In this document: in pieces, positions 53,230 through 61,901 of the stretch | How the letters are laid out: each line of letters opens with the position of its first letter | Position numbering within the stretch: the stretch's first letter is position 1 | Origin: JAVBSX01 sp031549565 | Lineage (GTDB): Bacteria > Planctomycetota > Planctomycetia > Pirellulales > Thermoguttaceae | DNA: 64,000 nucleotides | Reading direction: 5' to 3' | NCBI GenBank assembly: GCA_031549565.1 | Contig: JAVBPO010000085.1 | Coordinates: 7,859 to 71,858 of the forward strand | The notes under the pieces: generated by a model | Seen by the model: only the letters and a program-made list of their open reading frames with translations | The model's database searches: none | What the model was told of the DNA's origin: nothing | Translations under genes and position numbers: made by a program

Positions 53230-54057
53230 TCATCCCAACTCTTCGGCCCGATGCGCCGCGGCGAGGACGGCACCGATGAGTGCGGACCGTAGGCCGGCAT
53301 TTTCGAGAGCGACCAAACCCGCAATCGTGGTGCCGCCCGGGGAGGTGACCCGGTCCTTGAGCACGGCCGGATGGTCGCCGGTTTGCAGCACCATTTCCGC
53401 GGCTCCCTTGAGCGTCTGCGCGGCGAGTTTCGTTGCGGTGTCGCGCGGCAAACCGAGTTTGACGCCGGCATCGCTCAACGCTTCGACCATCACATATCCG
53501 AACGCCGGGCCGGAACCGGATAGGCCGGTGATCGCGTTGATCAAACGTTCCGGAACACGAAAGGCGACGCCGACGGTTTCCAAAAGTGTTTGAACGATTT
53601 GGACATCCGACTCGGACACATTTTCCGAGGGACAGAAGCCGCTCGCCCCGCAACCGACCAGACACGGCGTGTTCGGCATCACGCGGACGATCGGCACGGT
53701 TTCCCCGAGTTTTTCGGCAAGAGAGGTCAAGGTGACACCAGCGGCAATCGAAACGAACAGTTTTGACGTTTCCTTTGGGAGAACGGCTCGGACGGAGGCG
53801 AGCAAGTCGCCGAGTTGTTGCGGTTTGACGGCGAGAAAAACGATGTCCGATTTTTGCACAAGTTCGTCCGGAGAACCGCAAGGCGTACCGCCGACGGTTT
53901 GCGCAAATTTCGTCAGAGCCTCGCCGGAAACATCATAAGCGTAAATGCGTTGGGCTTGGGCGACGCCGGAGCGAACGAACCCGCCCCCCAGCGCCGACGC
54001 CATTTGACCGGCGCCGAGGAAACCGATCGTTCGTGTCATTGATTTTGTCGTCATCAT
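53230..54057 (-). CDS. proC: Pyrroline-5-carboxylate reductase
   Basis: 275 aa; last step of proline synthesis. N-terminal NAD(P)-binding IGFLGAGQMASALGGGF, VFLAVKPQQ, and the C-terminal helical dimer domain ALSDAGVKLGLPRDTATKLA then VTSPGGTT, the family signature. ATG 54057 gives a short extra N-terminus; ATG 54039 (MTRTIGFLG) is more like the family. Monocistronic. Confidence 0.95.
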   Translation of the reverse strand: MMTTKSMTRTIGFLGAGQMASALGGGFVRSGVAQAQRIYAYDVSGEALTKFAQTVGGTPCGSPDELVQKSDIVFLAVKPQQLGDLLASVRAVLPKETSKLFVSIAAGVTLTSLAEKLGETVPIVRVMPNTPCLVGCGASGFCPSENVSESDVQIVQTLLETVGVAFRVPERLINAITGLSGSGPAFGYVMVEALSDAGVKLGLPRDTATKLAAQTLKGAAEMVLQTGDHPAVLKDRVTSPGGTTIAGLVALENAGLRSALIGAVLAAAHRAEELG

Positions 54058-54150
54058 TCTTTTCAGGGGAAAACATGCGGAGCGTGAAGCACACTATAAA
54101 GTGTTTTCTTTGAAAAGCAAGAATCCCCGGCCTCGAAATGTGGGGCATTT

Positions 54151-54192
54151 GGCCCGGGGATTGCGGTGGGGTACCACCTTCATCCCCGGGCC
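54151..54192. repeat. GGCCCGGGGAT hairpin repeat
   Basis: GGCCCGGGGAT (54151-54161) pairs with ATCCCCGGGCC (54182-54192); a T-run follows on the plus strand. The same unit occurs at 58095-58125. It lies between the ends of the blaR-like and start of the proC gene. Confidence 0.7.
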
Positions 54193-54207
54193 TCTTGATT
54201 TTTTTCT

Positions 54208-57200
54208 TTATTGTGTCCGATATTCCTTCGTCAGCTCCGGGCTCGGATCCATCAGGTCGAAATCGAGCGTTCCGAGGTCTTGGGGCTCGGACGTCCATGT
54301 TATGTTATCCGGAACGGTAATTTCGACGATGGTCGGCGACATCCAGACCGGCTCGGCTAAAACCTGATAGTATTGGTCCGAAAACTGTCGTCCGCAAAAA
54401 GGCATCACATGGTATCGCCCGGCCCGGATCTCGTCGAACCGAAAATTTCCTTCCCGATCCAGCGAGGCGGTCCAATGAACATAGTCGCCGGATTTGTAGA
54501 ATTGCTCATGGACTTGCCAAAATTGTTTTGCTTCTTCCGTTTGCGACCATTTCGGGAACCAGGCTGAAACAGCCGCGAGATCGCTTTTGTCGACGTTTTT
54601 CGGGATAGGGATATTCGTAAATTCCGGAACGGGTTGATCCTTGTCAATCCGACGGAGCTGTATCGACGAATGAGACCAATCGCTCAACTCCGCGAGAGTC
54701 GCCGGATTGACGTTCCGTAATTTTCCGATCACGGGCCGTCCGACGCCGCCGAACTGTACCGTTTTCGTTTCGCCGGGGGCGAGGTCGAAGTAAATCGGCC
54801 CCTCCGTGTTATTGGAATCCCCTATGCTTGAGCCGGGAGCCGCCCTTTGAATGCGAACATGTCCGCCGGGAACGACCTGATCGAACGCGAATCGTCCCCG
54901 TTCATCGGTTGTCGTTCGATATTTGAGAACGTAAATGCTGTGCGAATTCGGCATTTTGAAATTAACGTCGCAATCCATTTCGACGTTCGGCAGTTCCCGG
55001 TTCGCTTTTTTCGCCGCTCCGACGATCTTGCCCCACGGCTGGAGCCGGACGGTTGCGGTTTGACTCGTTTCGGACGTTTCGCTCCATTGTACGTCTTTCA
55101 CAAAGACGAACAACGCTCCATCGGGGTGGGTGAGAAGAATGTCCTTGTCGTCCCAGCGAAGATCGAACGCGAGCTTCCCGTCGGAATCGGCTTGGGGAAT
55201 CTCGGTGATCGGGCCGCGAAACATGTACGGTTTGTTGTTCCGGATCGGGAACATGGTATCGCTAACCAAAGGGCAAAGCAATTCCGCCCCGACCGCCGGT
55301 TTTCCGTCCGGGTTGCGAACGAGAAGCCCGCACCGAACCGGAGGCTTTTCCCACGGCTCCGGTTCGCGAGATTTTTCGGCACGTGATTTCGCGATCTCCA
55401 GCTCCCGTTTTTTGACCTCGATTTCCGCCGGTATGATGGTGTCATGTTCGTATTTCGCTTTTTCCCACGCGGCTTTGGCATGGAGGAGTTCCGCTTCGGC
55501 TTCCAGAACCATTTGCTCGGAAACGGTGTTCGGTACGCTTTCGTTCATCCGCTTGTCTCGGTCCACTTTGGCTTGGGCGACATGATAAACGGACTTGGCG
55601 TACTCGATTCCAAGGGCGGCAAGTATCTTCGACGCTTCCGCGAGTTTCAGCGCGGTTTCGGCCCTATCGGCTTCGAGTTTGTCGATCGTCTTTTGTGTTT
55701 CTTTTTTCGAAACGCCTTGGACTTCGGCCAATCGCGCTTCGGCGATTTTCAGCTCGATCTTCTTTTTTTCGACGATCAGCGGCCCTTGTGTCGAAACCGT
55801 GAAGACCGCATTCTCATATTGCTTTTGTGCTTGAATCTTTTCCAAGTTGTCTTCCAGGAAAGCTTGTTCGGAAATCGTGTTCGGCACTTTTTTGTTCATT
55901 TGCCTGTTCTCGTCCACTTGGGCGATCGCGACGGTCCATGCCGCTTTGGCATATTCCACGTCGGCCAATGAGGCCGTTTCCGCTTCGGCGAGCTTCAGTT
56001 CAAGCTTTGCCCGTTCGACCTGGTACGCTTCCGGCGATTTATTCGTCTCCGGATTCTTTCCGTCCCGCTTTTCGGCAAGCATCGCCTGAGCGTATTGGAG
56101 TTCATTCTCCTTGAGCTGGACGAGAATCGGTAAACGGGTGTCATGCTCGAAAGTCGCTTTTTCGAGTTGTTTTTTTGCCTGGACCCGGCGTAATTTCGTT
56201 CGCAAAACCTCCATGTGCGAAACGGTGTTCGCCTGATTTTTATTGAGTTGTTCCACCTTGTCGACTTCGGCCTCGGCGACGGCCAAGGCGGCTTTGGCGT
56301 AATCGATTTCAATCGTTCGCAGGGCTCCGGCTTTCGTAACGGCCAGATCCTTCTCCGCCTGCAAAACCCGGAGTTCGTAATACGCAATATCCTCTTTTTC
56401 GGAAGACGGCCGCTCTCTTTGGGACGGCGTTGTATCCTGTTGCGCCCAAGCGACGAAACGCGGCCGCATGACGCCGCAAAGCAGCAGCGTGAACACCGCG
56501 ACGAGAATGAATGCTTTTTTCATGACGTGCTCCTTTCCGAGAGTTTCGTTTGCCGCAAGCCGGTCGATCCGGTCGAGCGTGCTGAATTTCGAGAATGTGT
56601 TGAGGTAAAGTCCGAGCGTTTCGCTGCTGCGGTGGATCGTCAAAAACGTTTCCGCCAGGACGACCGAGCCGCACGCGCCGTCTCCGTACGCGAATTCGTC
56701 GCAGTACCATTCGGTCGCGGTGTCATAGCGCCGCAGCGCCGGCCAGGCGAGCGGGTTGAACCATTGCACGACCGCGAGAAAATAGACCAGCGGCGACAAG
56801 GCGGTGTCACCGTGCAGGTAATGCGCCAATTCATGCCGCAACACACCGATTTTCAGTTCGTCCGGCAGATCTTCCCAAACGGAACGCGGTATCAAAAGGC
56901 GGCGAGAGAAAAAACTTTGCACCAGCGCCGGACCGATCGAATCGGTCAAATAGACCGGAATCCGGCCTTCGGGAATACGATGTTTTTTCAAAAGCTCCGT
57001 CCAGCAGTTCGGCGGTGCGGCCCGTTCGCCGCGGTTCCAGATTTTGCGCAGCTTCAAATGGAGCAGTAACCGGTTGGAGAGCAAATAGAGGACGCCGCTG
57101 AACCAGGCGAGGGAAACGAGAAGGAAAATGCAGGAAATAGGAAAGGGGAAATTGGAAATGGGAAGCTGGGGGGGAGTAATTTTATTGACGGGCTCGATGA

Positions 57201-57561
57201 TCGGGAAACTTTCAACGGCGACCGGTGGGGGAGGCGTCATGCTTTGGGATTCGTGAATCGGCGGTGAAAAGGCGACGGGAATCGGCGGCTTTGCGACGAG
57301 GGGAAAATCGTTTTCAAGGGGTACGACGGTTTCCGGCTCAATTGTTTCACTCGTCGGCAAGATGCCCGCGGTTCCGGGAGTGGGGATTTCGACCGGGACG
57401 CTTGCGGCGATTAGTGACACCAGAAGCAGGCCGCCCCAACAGGTTCGATGAACGACAGCGGAGCGGGCCCGGGCGCATTTCAGTACGATCCACACGATCG
57501 GGTAAAAACCGACCAGGAAAACCGTTGCGAATAATAGACGAAAAACGAATGTTTCGATCAT
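54208..57561 (-). CDS. BlaR1/MecR1-like M56 metalloprotease sensor with tripled coiled coil
   Basis: 1117 aa. N-terminal membrane helices (residues 5-27, 42-54, 142-162) surround a low-complexity loop; the zinc motif is HELAH at 243-247 with Glu244, and a further helix sits at about 350-363. Three related coiled-coil repeats follow (residues about 385-750), each with an Asn-Thr-Val/Ile-Ser unit (NTVSHMEVL, NTISEQAFL, NTVSEQMVL) and a downstream EHDT or equivalent. The C-terminal 350 residues are beta-rich (carboxypeptidase-regulatory-like). No penicillin-binding sensor domain is seen, so the ligand differs from beta-lactam. Overlaps blaI by 4 bp (ATGA). Confidence 0.85.
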   Translation of the reverse strand: MIETFVFRLLFATVFLVGFYPIVWIVLKCARARSAVVHRTCWGGLLLVSLIAASVPVEIPTPGTAGILPTSETIEPETVVPLENDFPLVAKPPIPVAFSPPIHESQSMTPPPPVAVESFPIIEPVNKITPPQLPISNFPFPISCIFLLVSLAWFSGVLYLLSNRLLLHLKLRKIWNRGERAAPPNCWTELLKKHRIPEGRIPVYLTDSIGPALVQSFFSRRLLIPRSVWEDLPDELKIGVLRHELAHYLHGDTALSPLVYFLAVVQWFNPLAWPALRRYDTATEWYCDEFAYGDGACGSVVLAETFLTIHRSSETLGLYLNTFSKFSTLDRIDRLAANETLGKEHVMKKAFILVAVFTLLLCGVMRPRFVAWAQQDTTPSQRERPSSEKEDIAYYELRVLQAEKDLAVTKAGALRTIEIDYAKAALAVAEAEVDKVEQLNKNQANTVSHMEVLRTKLRRVQAKKQLEKATFEHDTRLPILVQLKENELQYAQAMLAEKRDGKNPETNKSPEAYQVERAKLELKLAEAETASLADVEYAKAAWTVAIAQVDENRQMNKKVPNTISEQAFLEDNLEKIQAQKQYENAVFTVSTQGPLIVEKKKIELKIAEARLAEVQGVSKKETQKTIDKLEADRAETALKLAEASKILAALGIEYAKSVYHVAQAKVDRDKRMNESVPNTVSEQMVLEAEAELLHAKAAWEKAKYEHDTIIPAEIEVKKRELEIAKSRAEKSREPEPWEKPPVRCGLLVRNPDGKPAVGAELLCPLVSDTMFPIRNNKPYMFRGPITEIPQADSDGKLAFDLRWDDKDILLTHPDGALFVFVKDVQWSETSETSQTATVRLQPWGKIVGAAKKANRELPNVEMDCDVNFKMPNSHSIYVLKYRTTTDERGRFAFDQVVPGGHVRIQRAAPGSSIGDSNNTEGPIYFDLAPGETKTVQFGGVGRPVIGKLRNVNPATLAELSDWSHSSIQLRRIDKDQPVPEFTNIPIPKNVDKSDLAAVSAWFPKWSQTEEAKQFWQVHEQFYKSGDYVHWTASLDREGNFRFDEIRAGRYHVMPFCGRQFSDQYYQVLAEPVWMSPTIVEITVPDNITWTSEPQDLGTLDFDLMDPSPELTKEYRTQ
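57133..57167. repeat. Heptamer repeat array inside BlaR-like gene (GGAAATA type)
   Basis: GGAAATA, GGAAAGG, GGAAATT, GGAAATG, GGAAGCT in perfect register, in frame in the coding sequence. The encoded peptide (minus strand) is LPISNFPFPIS, just before a membrane helix. Confidence 0.8.
57355..57378. repeat. Fragment of 125-bp palindromic element inside BlaR-like gene
   Basis: GGCAAGATGCCCGCGGTTCC closely resembles the right end of the family at 6045/21618/38907 (GGCAAGATGCCTGCGGTCCC). It encodes GTAGILPT in the loop after the second membrane helix. Confidence 0.5.
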
Positions 57562-57938
57562 GAGCGGTTCTCCTTTAAGTGCGCGTTGAGAATTTTTTCC
57601 ATTGCGGCGATTTCCTCGTCGGTCAGCGACCGCTTTTCGGCCAGGTGCAGCATCAGCGGCGCGAGGTTCCGCCCGGCCAGTTCTTCGAGCAGCTCGAAAT
57701 ATGTCCCTTGCGTCTGTTCCCGGGAAATCGCGGCGGAATAAAGCGACGGATATTCGTTGCCGCGCCGCAGCAACCCCTTGGCAACCATCCGCCCGAGCCG
57801 CGTCTGGATCGTCTGCACGACCGGCGAACTATGTTTTTCGCAGTACAATTCATGAACCCGGGAAAGCGGAAGCGGGCCTTGCTGCCAAAAAATTTCCAGC
57901 AATTCCGCTTCCCCCGGCGAGAGTTTGGTCAATTTCAT
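57558..57938 (-). CDS. blaI: BlaI/MecI/CopY-family transcriptional repressor
   Basis: 126 aa winged-helix repressor: LTKLSPGEAELLEIFWQQGP begins the first helix, VQTIQTRLGRMVAKGLLRR the recognition part, and a C-terminal dimerisation helix follows. It would be cleaved or released when the partner M56 protease (overlapping downstream gene) is activated. It probably represses its own operon through the two palindromes at 57997-58029. Confidence 0.92.
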   Translation of the reverse strand: MKLTKLSPGEAELLEIFWQQGPLPLSRVHELYCEKHSSPVVQTIQTRLGRMVAKGLLRRGNEYPSLYSAAISREQTQGTYFELLEELAGRNLAPLMLHLAEKRSLTDEEIAAMEKILNAHLKENRS

Positions 57939-57960
57939 CGCAATATTTCGGGTCGTTTTG

Positions 57961-57984
57961 TTTAGCCCGCGAACCGAAGGTTCC
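57961..57984. repeat. Short TTTAGCCCGCGAACCGAAGG repeat in blaI leader
   Basis: One of three near-identical copies (others 61856-61879 and 62573-62596). On the minus strand it forms a hairpin GAACC-TTC-GGTTC with a UUCG-type loop, in the 5' leader 23 bp before the blaI start. Confidence 0.75.
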
Positions 57985-57996
57985 GGAGCCCACCAA

Positions 57997-58029
57997 TGAG
58001 ACTATGTCTTATTATGAGACAGCGTCTCA
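57997..58029 (-). promoter_or_regulatory. Two GAGACnnnGTCTC operators of blaI-blaR operon
   Basis: Box 1 TGAGACTATGTCTTA at 57997-58011 (one arm imperfect) and box 2 TGAGACAGCGTCTCA at 58015-58029 (perfect palindrome) are centred 18 bp apart. Box 2 lies in the spacer of the promoter and box 1 just downstream of the -10, so a bound BlaI dimer would exclude polymerase. The usual TACAnnTGTA core of BlaI/MecI/CopY sites is absent. Confidence 0.7.
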
Positions 58030-58039
58030 CAAAAGTCAA
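58011..58039 (-). promoter_or_regulatory. Sigma-70-type promoter of blaI-blaR operon
   Basis: On the minus strand TTGACT (58039-58034) then a 17-bp spacer and CATAAT (58016-58011). Overlaps both operators. Confidence 0.7.
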
Positions 58040-58094
58040 GAGGAATATTTGTGAAAGGAGAAAAATCATTAGAATTTAGAGTGAGGTGTTTTTT

Positions 58095-58130
58095 GCCCGG
58101 GGATTACGCTGCGCTTCATCCCCGGCTCTT
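58095..58130. repeat. GCCCGGGGAT hairpin repeat with T-run upstream of rlmN
   Basis: GCCCGGGGAT (58095-58104) pairs with ATCCCCGG (58118-58125), followed by CTCTTTTTT on the plus strand, so it resembles a Rho-independent terminator in the rlmN leader. Same family as 54151-54192. Confidence 0.6.
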
Positions 58131-58147
58131 TTTTAACTGTACGCGAT

Positions 58148-59182
58148 ATGTTTTTTCTTGATTTTACGAAAGACGAACTCAAAAGCCTGCTCGGCGAAAT
58201 GGGGATTCCGGCGTTTCGTGGGTCGCAGGTTCGCAGCTGGCTTTTCGCCCGGAAAACGGCGGATTTCGACGCGATGCACAATCTGCCGAAAATCTGCCGC
58301 GAAATGCTACGGGAACAGTTCGGAACGCTCTTTTCGGGTAAAATCGTCACCGAAACGGTTTCGCAGGACCGAACGGAAAAGCTTTTGCTCCAGTGGCCCG
58401 ACGGGAACCAGATCGAATGTGTCCTGCTTCGGGACGATCGGAATCATCGCACCGGTTGCGTCAGTACGCAGGTCGGCTGTGCGATGGGCTGCAAATTTTG
58501 CGCAAGCGGCATGGACGGGTTCGTTCGGAATCTGAGTCGCGGCGAAATTCTCGAGCAGATTTTGCGGCTCAACAGCCGGTTGGAAAGCAACGAACGACTC
58601 ACGCATCTTGTCATCATGGGGACCGGCGAGCCGCTGCTGAACCCGAACTCGCTTCTTTCCGCTTTGGAAGACGCGATCGCAACGGATGGGCTGGACATGA
58701 GCGCACGGCGAATCACGATTTCCACGGTCGGGATTCCGAAAGGGATCGAAACGCTCGCCCAATGCGGCCATCCGTACAAATTGGCCGTGTCCCTGCACGC
58801 TCCCAACGACGAACTTCGGTCTGAAATCGTGCCCCGAAACCGCGTTCACGGGATTCGCGAGGTTCTGGAAGCGGCGGAAGAGTATTACCGGAAATCGGGA
58901 CGCCGGGTCACATTCGAGTACGTTTTGATCCGCGACTTGAACGATCGACCGGAACACGCGAAAGAACTTGCCCGACTTTTGCGCGGCAAGAGGGCGATCG
59001 TGAACGTGATCCCGTTCAATCCGGTCCCGGAATTACCGTACCAAACGCCGCCTCCCCGAACGGTGGAGCAATTCGTCCAACTGCTCCAAGACGCGGAAAT
59101 TCAGGTCAAAGTCAGGTTTCGCAAAGGGGACCGAATCGACGCCGCCTGCGGACAACTGCGGCGTCGCTTTGCGAAAACCTGA
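58148..59182 (+). CDS. rlmN: 23S rRNA (adenine-2503-C2)-methyltransferase RlmN
   Basis: 344 aa radical SAM methyltransferase acting on A2503 of 23S rRNA and A37 of some tRNAs. Cluster motif Cys111-x3-Cys115-x2-Cys118 (GCAMGCKFCASG); GTGEPLLNPNSLL and SLHAPNDELR are typical; the C-terminal Cys in DAACGQLRRR is the methyl-carrier cysteine. The length is normal. Possible attenuator-like hairpin just upstream. Confidence 0.96.
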   Translation: MFFLDFTKDELKSLLGEMGIPAFRGSQVRSWLFARKTADFDAMHNLPKICREMLREQFGTLFSGKIVTETVSQDRTEKLLLQWPDGNQIECVLLRDDRNHRTGCVSTQVGCAMGCKFCASGMDGFVRNLSRGEILEQILRLNSRLESNERLTHLVIMGTGEPLLNPNSLLSALEDAIATDGLDMSARRITISTVGIPKGIETLAQCGHPYKLAVSLHAPNDELRSEIVPRNRVHGIREVLEAAEEYYRKSGRRVTFEYVLIRDLNDRPEHAKELARLLRGKRAIVNVIPFNPVPELPYQTPPPRTVEQFVQLLQDAEIQVKVRFRKGDRIDAACGQLRRRFAKT

Positions 59183-59197
59183 CGCTTGGAAAACGTC

Positions 59198-61837
59198 TCA
59201 ATCGGCGATTTCGAGTTCATACCAGATGGTTTTGAACTCCGGCTTCAAAACGATCGCCGCTTCGGAGTCGTCGTGTCGGCTTCCCTGAAATTCCGTTTTG
59301 CGATTACCCGATTCGTCGAGCGACCAGTATCGAATCGACGCCGGCTTGACGCCTTTGATCAGAATTTGCGCCGGAATTCCTTCGCACAACACCGGCGGTT
59401 TTCCGAATCGATTGCCGACCGTGATCCGGTCTTCGCCGAGCGATTCGATTTTCATGTCCGTGTTGCGCATTTCCCCGGTCGCAACGAGCAGATACCGTTT
59501 GACGCCGCTTTTCGCTTCTCCGACCTGCGTGAGCGAAACGGTCGCCCAGTCGAGATTCGTCGGGCCGAACGCGATCGCCCAATCGGGGCGCTTCAAAAAG
59601 TATCGCGCAGCCTGTTGCGGTGTGAGTGCTTTGTGGATGAAGCCCGTGAACAGGGACGCCTTCTCCGTCGTCACGTCGGCGTATCCATTGTCTTTGACCG
59701 TCATATTGAAAAACGGAGCACCTTCGCCGACACCGAACATCTTCTGGTCCTTGGGAATTTCCTCAAGTTTCGGCATGTCTTTGACTTTGCCGCTCACATC
59801 GACGGCGACGCGACGGGCCAGCGCCCAGCGTGGATCGAGTCCGAGACCGGAGAATCCGAAGCCGTACGGGCCGCGGTCTCGTCTGAAATTTTCCCGCTCT
59901 TTTTCGGCGGTCAGCGGAGCGACGATTTCGTGAATGTTTTCAAATTCGGCGTTGAACAGTTCATGGCACGCGATCATGTGCGCCATTTGGACCGTGTTGC
60001 CGCTGGTGTCGAAGAAGCTCGTCGTCATTTGCGGCTCCGAATTGCTCGAATGGCTGTACGCGAACGGGAAAAACCCGTCCCAATCCTGGAACGCGCCGAA
60101 CGCGGCCAACAGCGGCAACCCTTCGGCGGCGTATTGATTCGGGTACGGATGGTTGTATTCGCTGACCGTGAACGGCTTGCCGTAGACCCGCTTGGTCGCC
60201 AACTGCGGCAGGATCTCGCGGTCGACGGAATTGACCAGCGCCCGATTACGCAGGTACCAGTTGTTCATATCCCACGGCCGACCCGGGAAGCTCGGGTGAT
60301 TCCAGTACGCGTGGATGTCGCAATAATCCATTTTCGCCTGGGCGTACGTACCGCCGTATTCCAGTTGCGTCCCGCTGACCGGTTGTCGGACCTTGATGTC
60401 GTCTTTGAGGAACCGGTACATTTCGTCCCAATATTTCGCTTCGATGTCGAGCAGGAAGTCGCAGAAATCGTCGACCGCTTCCTTCGGGTAATTGCCCGCC
60501 TCTTTTTTCCAGATCACCGGTACGGTCCCCGCGGCGAGCGATTGGTCTTTGCCGAGTCCGACGATTCCGCCCGGTTTGAGCGAAATGGTGTCAATTTCGT
60601 AGACGGTTCCCGCGCCGAGATTTCCCAGCGAAACCCGGGCGTTGGCGTCGTCGGCGGTCGGAAGGAATGTAAAGCGGAACGTCTGCCAATCTTTCGTCAG
60701 TTTCATTTCCGTATCGAAACCGAGCCCTTCCCACGGATCGTGATTCATCCGAACGCCGACGTGGACGGTCGTGTTTTTGTTCGCTTTCGCTTTGATTTGC
60801 AGCGTGTAAATTTGATTTCGTTGGACGCCGAACCCGGCTCCGACGAGCTGCGGATGCCAGGAAACTTCCCCCTTCTTCCGAACGTCCATCCGAAGTATGC
60901 CGTTCTCATTGGAAAGCGGGGCGTCGGTTTTCGCGTCGATTTCCCAAGTCCAGCCGTCGTAGTTCGGAACGTATCCGTCGGAGAAATCGGCGTGTTTCAA
61001 GAGTTCGTCGCCCAGCGGAACCGAGCGGCATTTCCACGCTTTCTGCAACGCCGCATCGTCGTCGTATTTCGTTTTCAGCCAATCGTTCCAATGTTTCCGC
61101 AGATCGGCGAGGAACGGATCGCGGATCACATCCAGTCCGCCCCAACCGCCCCACATGCAAATGATCGAGTTTTCGTTATTGATTTCGATCATTGCGACCG
61201 CCGGCTCGTCTTTGTAGGCGTTGCCGGTGTACTGATTAACGTGGGTGAGCAGATCCCGGGCGTATTTTTTGTTCGCGTCGATCAGCGGACGGTAATAATT
61301 GTCGATCCCTTTATCGTGCGACGGTCGATCGACGTTCGGCGGAAACCCGTCCCGTTCGTCCAACGATCGCGAAACGTGCAGGTTCATGTTGACGTAAATT
61401 CCCCGCTTTTTCAGAGCCGCGATGTAGTAATCGAGTTTTTCCATCTGGTCCGGATCGAGCGTCATTTGCGACTTGATCTGTCCGGTTCCCCAGATGTCCC
61501 GCATATCCATGTGATGCAGCCGGACGCAGTTGATCCCGAAACGCGCGAGCCGATCAGCCATACGATCCGCGGCGTCATGATCGAGGAAATTCGCACCGAA
61601 ACAGGTGTTCGTGCCCCAGAAGCGGATGCGTCCGGCTTCGGTCGCGAAATGCCCGTCTTCGACCCGAACGAACCCGTATTTTCCCGCCGGCGCGTCCAGT
61701 TCGGCGGAGATATTCGTGATATTTTTCGGCGCGTCGAACGAAATCACGAACGGAAACAACTCGTTTTCCGCCGCGAAAAGCGCTTGAGAAACCAAAACCG
61801 TAAAAACAAACGTCAACAATCGTGATGTCAATTTCAT
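59198..61837 (-). CDS. Secreted clan GH-A-like glycosidase with CBM-like insert
   Basis: 879 aa with signal peptide (residues 1-22, MKLTSRLLTFVFTVLVSQALFA). The (beta/alpha)8 barrel shows RFWGTNTCFGANF, LARFGINCVRLHHMDM, the acid/base Glu in AMIEINNENS and the likely nucleophile Glu in FTVSEYNHPYPNQYA. A CBM4/9-like beta-sandwich (about 270-395) is inserted in the barrel, and a beta domain closes the protein. Probably acts on beta-linked polysaccharide such as mannan or glucan; family number cannot be fixed. ATG 61837 has AAGGAAAA upstream; the longer frame to 61957 was rejected. Confidence 0.8.
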   Translation of the reverse strand: MKLTSRLLTFVFTVLVSQALFAAENELFPFVISFDAPKNITNISAELDAPAGKYGFVRVEDGHFATEAGRIRFWGTNTCFGANFLDHDAADRMADRLARFGINCVRLHHMDMRDIWGTGQIKSQMTLDPDQMEKLDYYIAALKKRGIYVNMNLHVSRSLDERDGFPPNVDRPSHDKGIDNYYRPLIDANKKYARDLLTHVNQYTGNAYKDEPAVAMIEINNENSIICMWGGWGGLDVIRDPFLADLRKHWNDWLKTKYDDDAALQKAWKCRSVPLGDELLKHADFSDGYVPNYDGWTWEIDAKTDAPLSNENGILRMDVRKKGEVSWHPQLVGAGFGVQRNQIYTLQIKAKANKNTTVHVGVRMNHDPWEGLGFDTEMKLTKDWQTFRFTFLPTADDANARVSLGNLGAGTVYEIDTISLKPGGIVGLGKDQSLAAGTVPVIWKKEAGNYPKEAVDDFCDFLLDIEAKYWDEMYRFLKDDIKVRQPVSGTQLEYGGTYAQAKMDYCDIHAYWNHPSFPGRPWDMNNWYLRNRALVNSVDREILPQLATKRVYGKPFTVSEYNHPYPNQYAAEGLPLLAAFGAFQDWDGFFPFAYSHSSNSEPQMTTSFFDTSGNTVQMAHMIACHELFNAEFENIHEIVAPLTAEKERENFRRDRGPYGFGFSGLGLDPRWALARRVAVDVSGKVKDMPKLEEIPKDQKMFGVGEGAPFFNMTVKDNGYADVTTEKASLFTGFIHKALTPQQAARYFLKRPDWAIAFGPTNLDWATVSLTQVGEAKSGVKRYLLVATGEMRNTDMKIESLGEDRITVGNRFGKPPVLCEGIPAQILIKGVKPASIRYWSLDESGNRKTEFQGSRHDDSEAAIVLKPEFKTIWYELEIAD

Positions 61838-61855
61838 TTTATTTTTCCTTCTACG

Positions 61856-61879
61856 TTTAGCCCGCGAACCGAAGGTTCC
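61856..61879. repeat. Short TTTAGCCCGCGAACCGAAGG repeat in glycosidase leader
   Basis: Second copy of the unit at 57961, 18 bp upstream of the glycosidase start, again giving a UUCG hairpin on the minus strand. Confidence 0.75.
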
Positions 61880-61901
61880 TGGACGCGGGGCCTGGGGGGT
61901 G

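Noticed and set aside
59186..61825. An 879-aa open frame antisense to the secreted glycosidase
   Set aside because: It is a shadow of the GC-biased codon usage of the real gene: no family motifs, Arg/Phe/Val-rich, no ribosome site, and the minus-strand product has a signal peptide and catalytic motifs.
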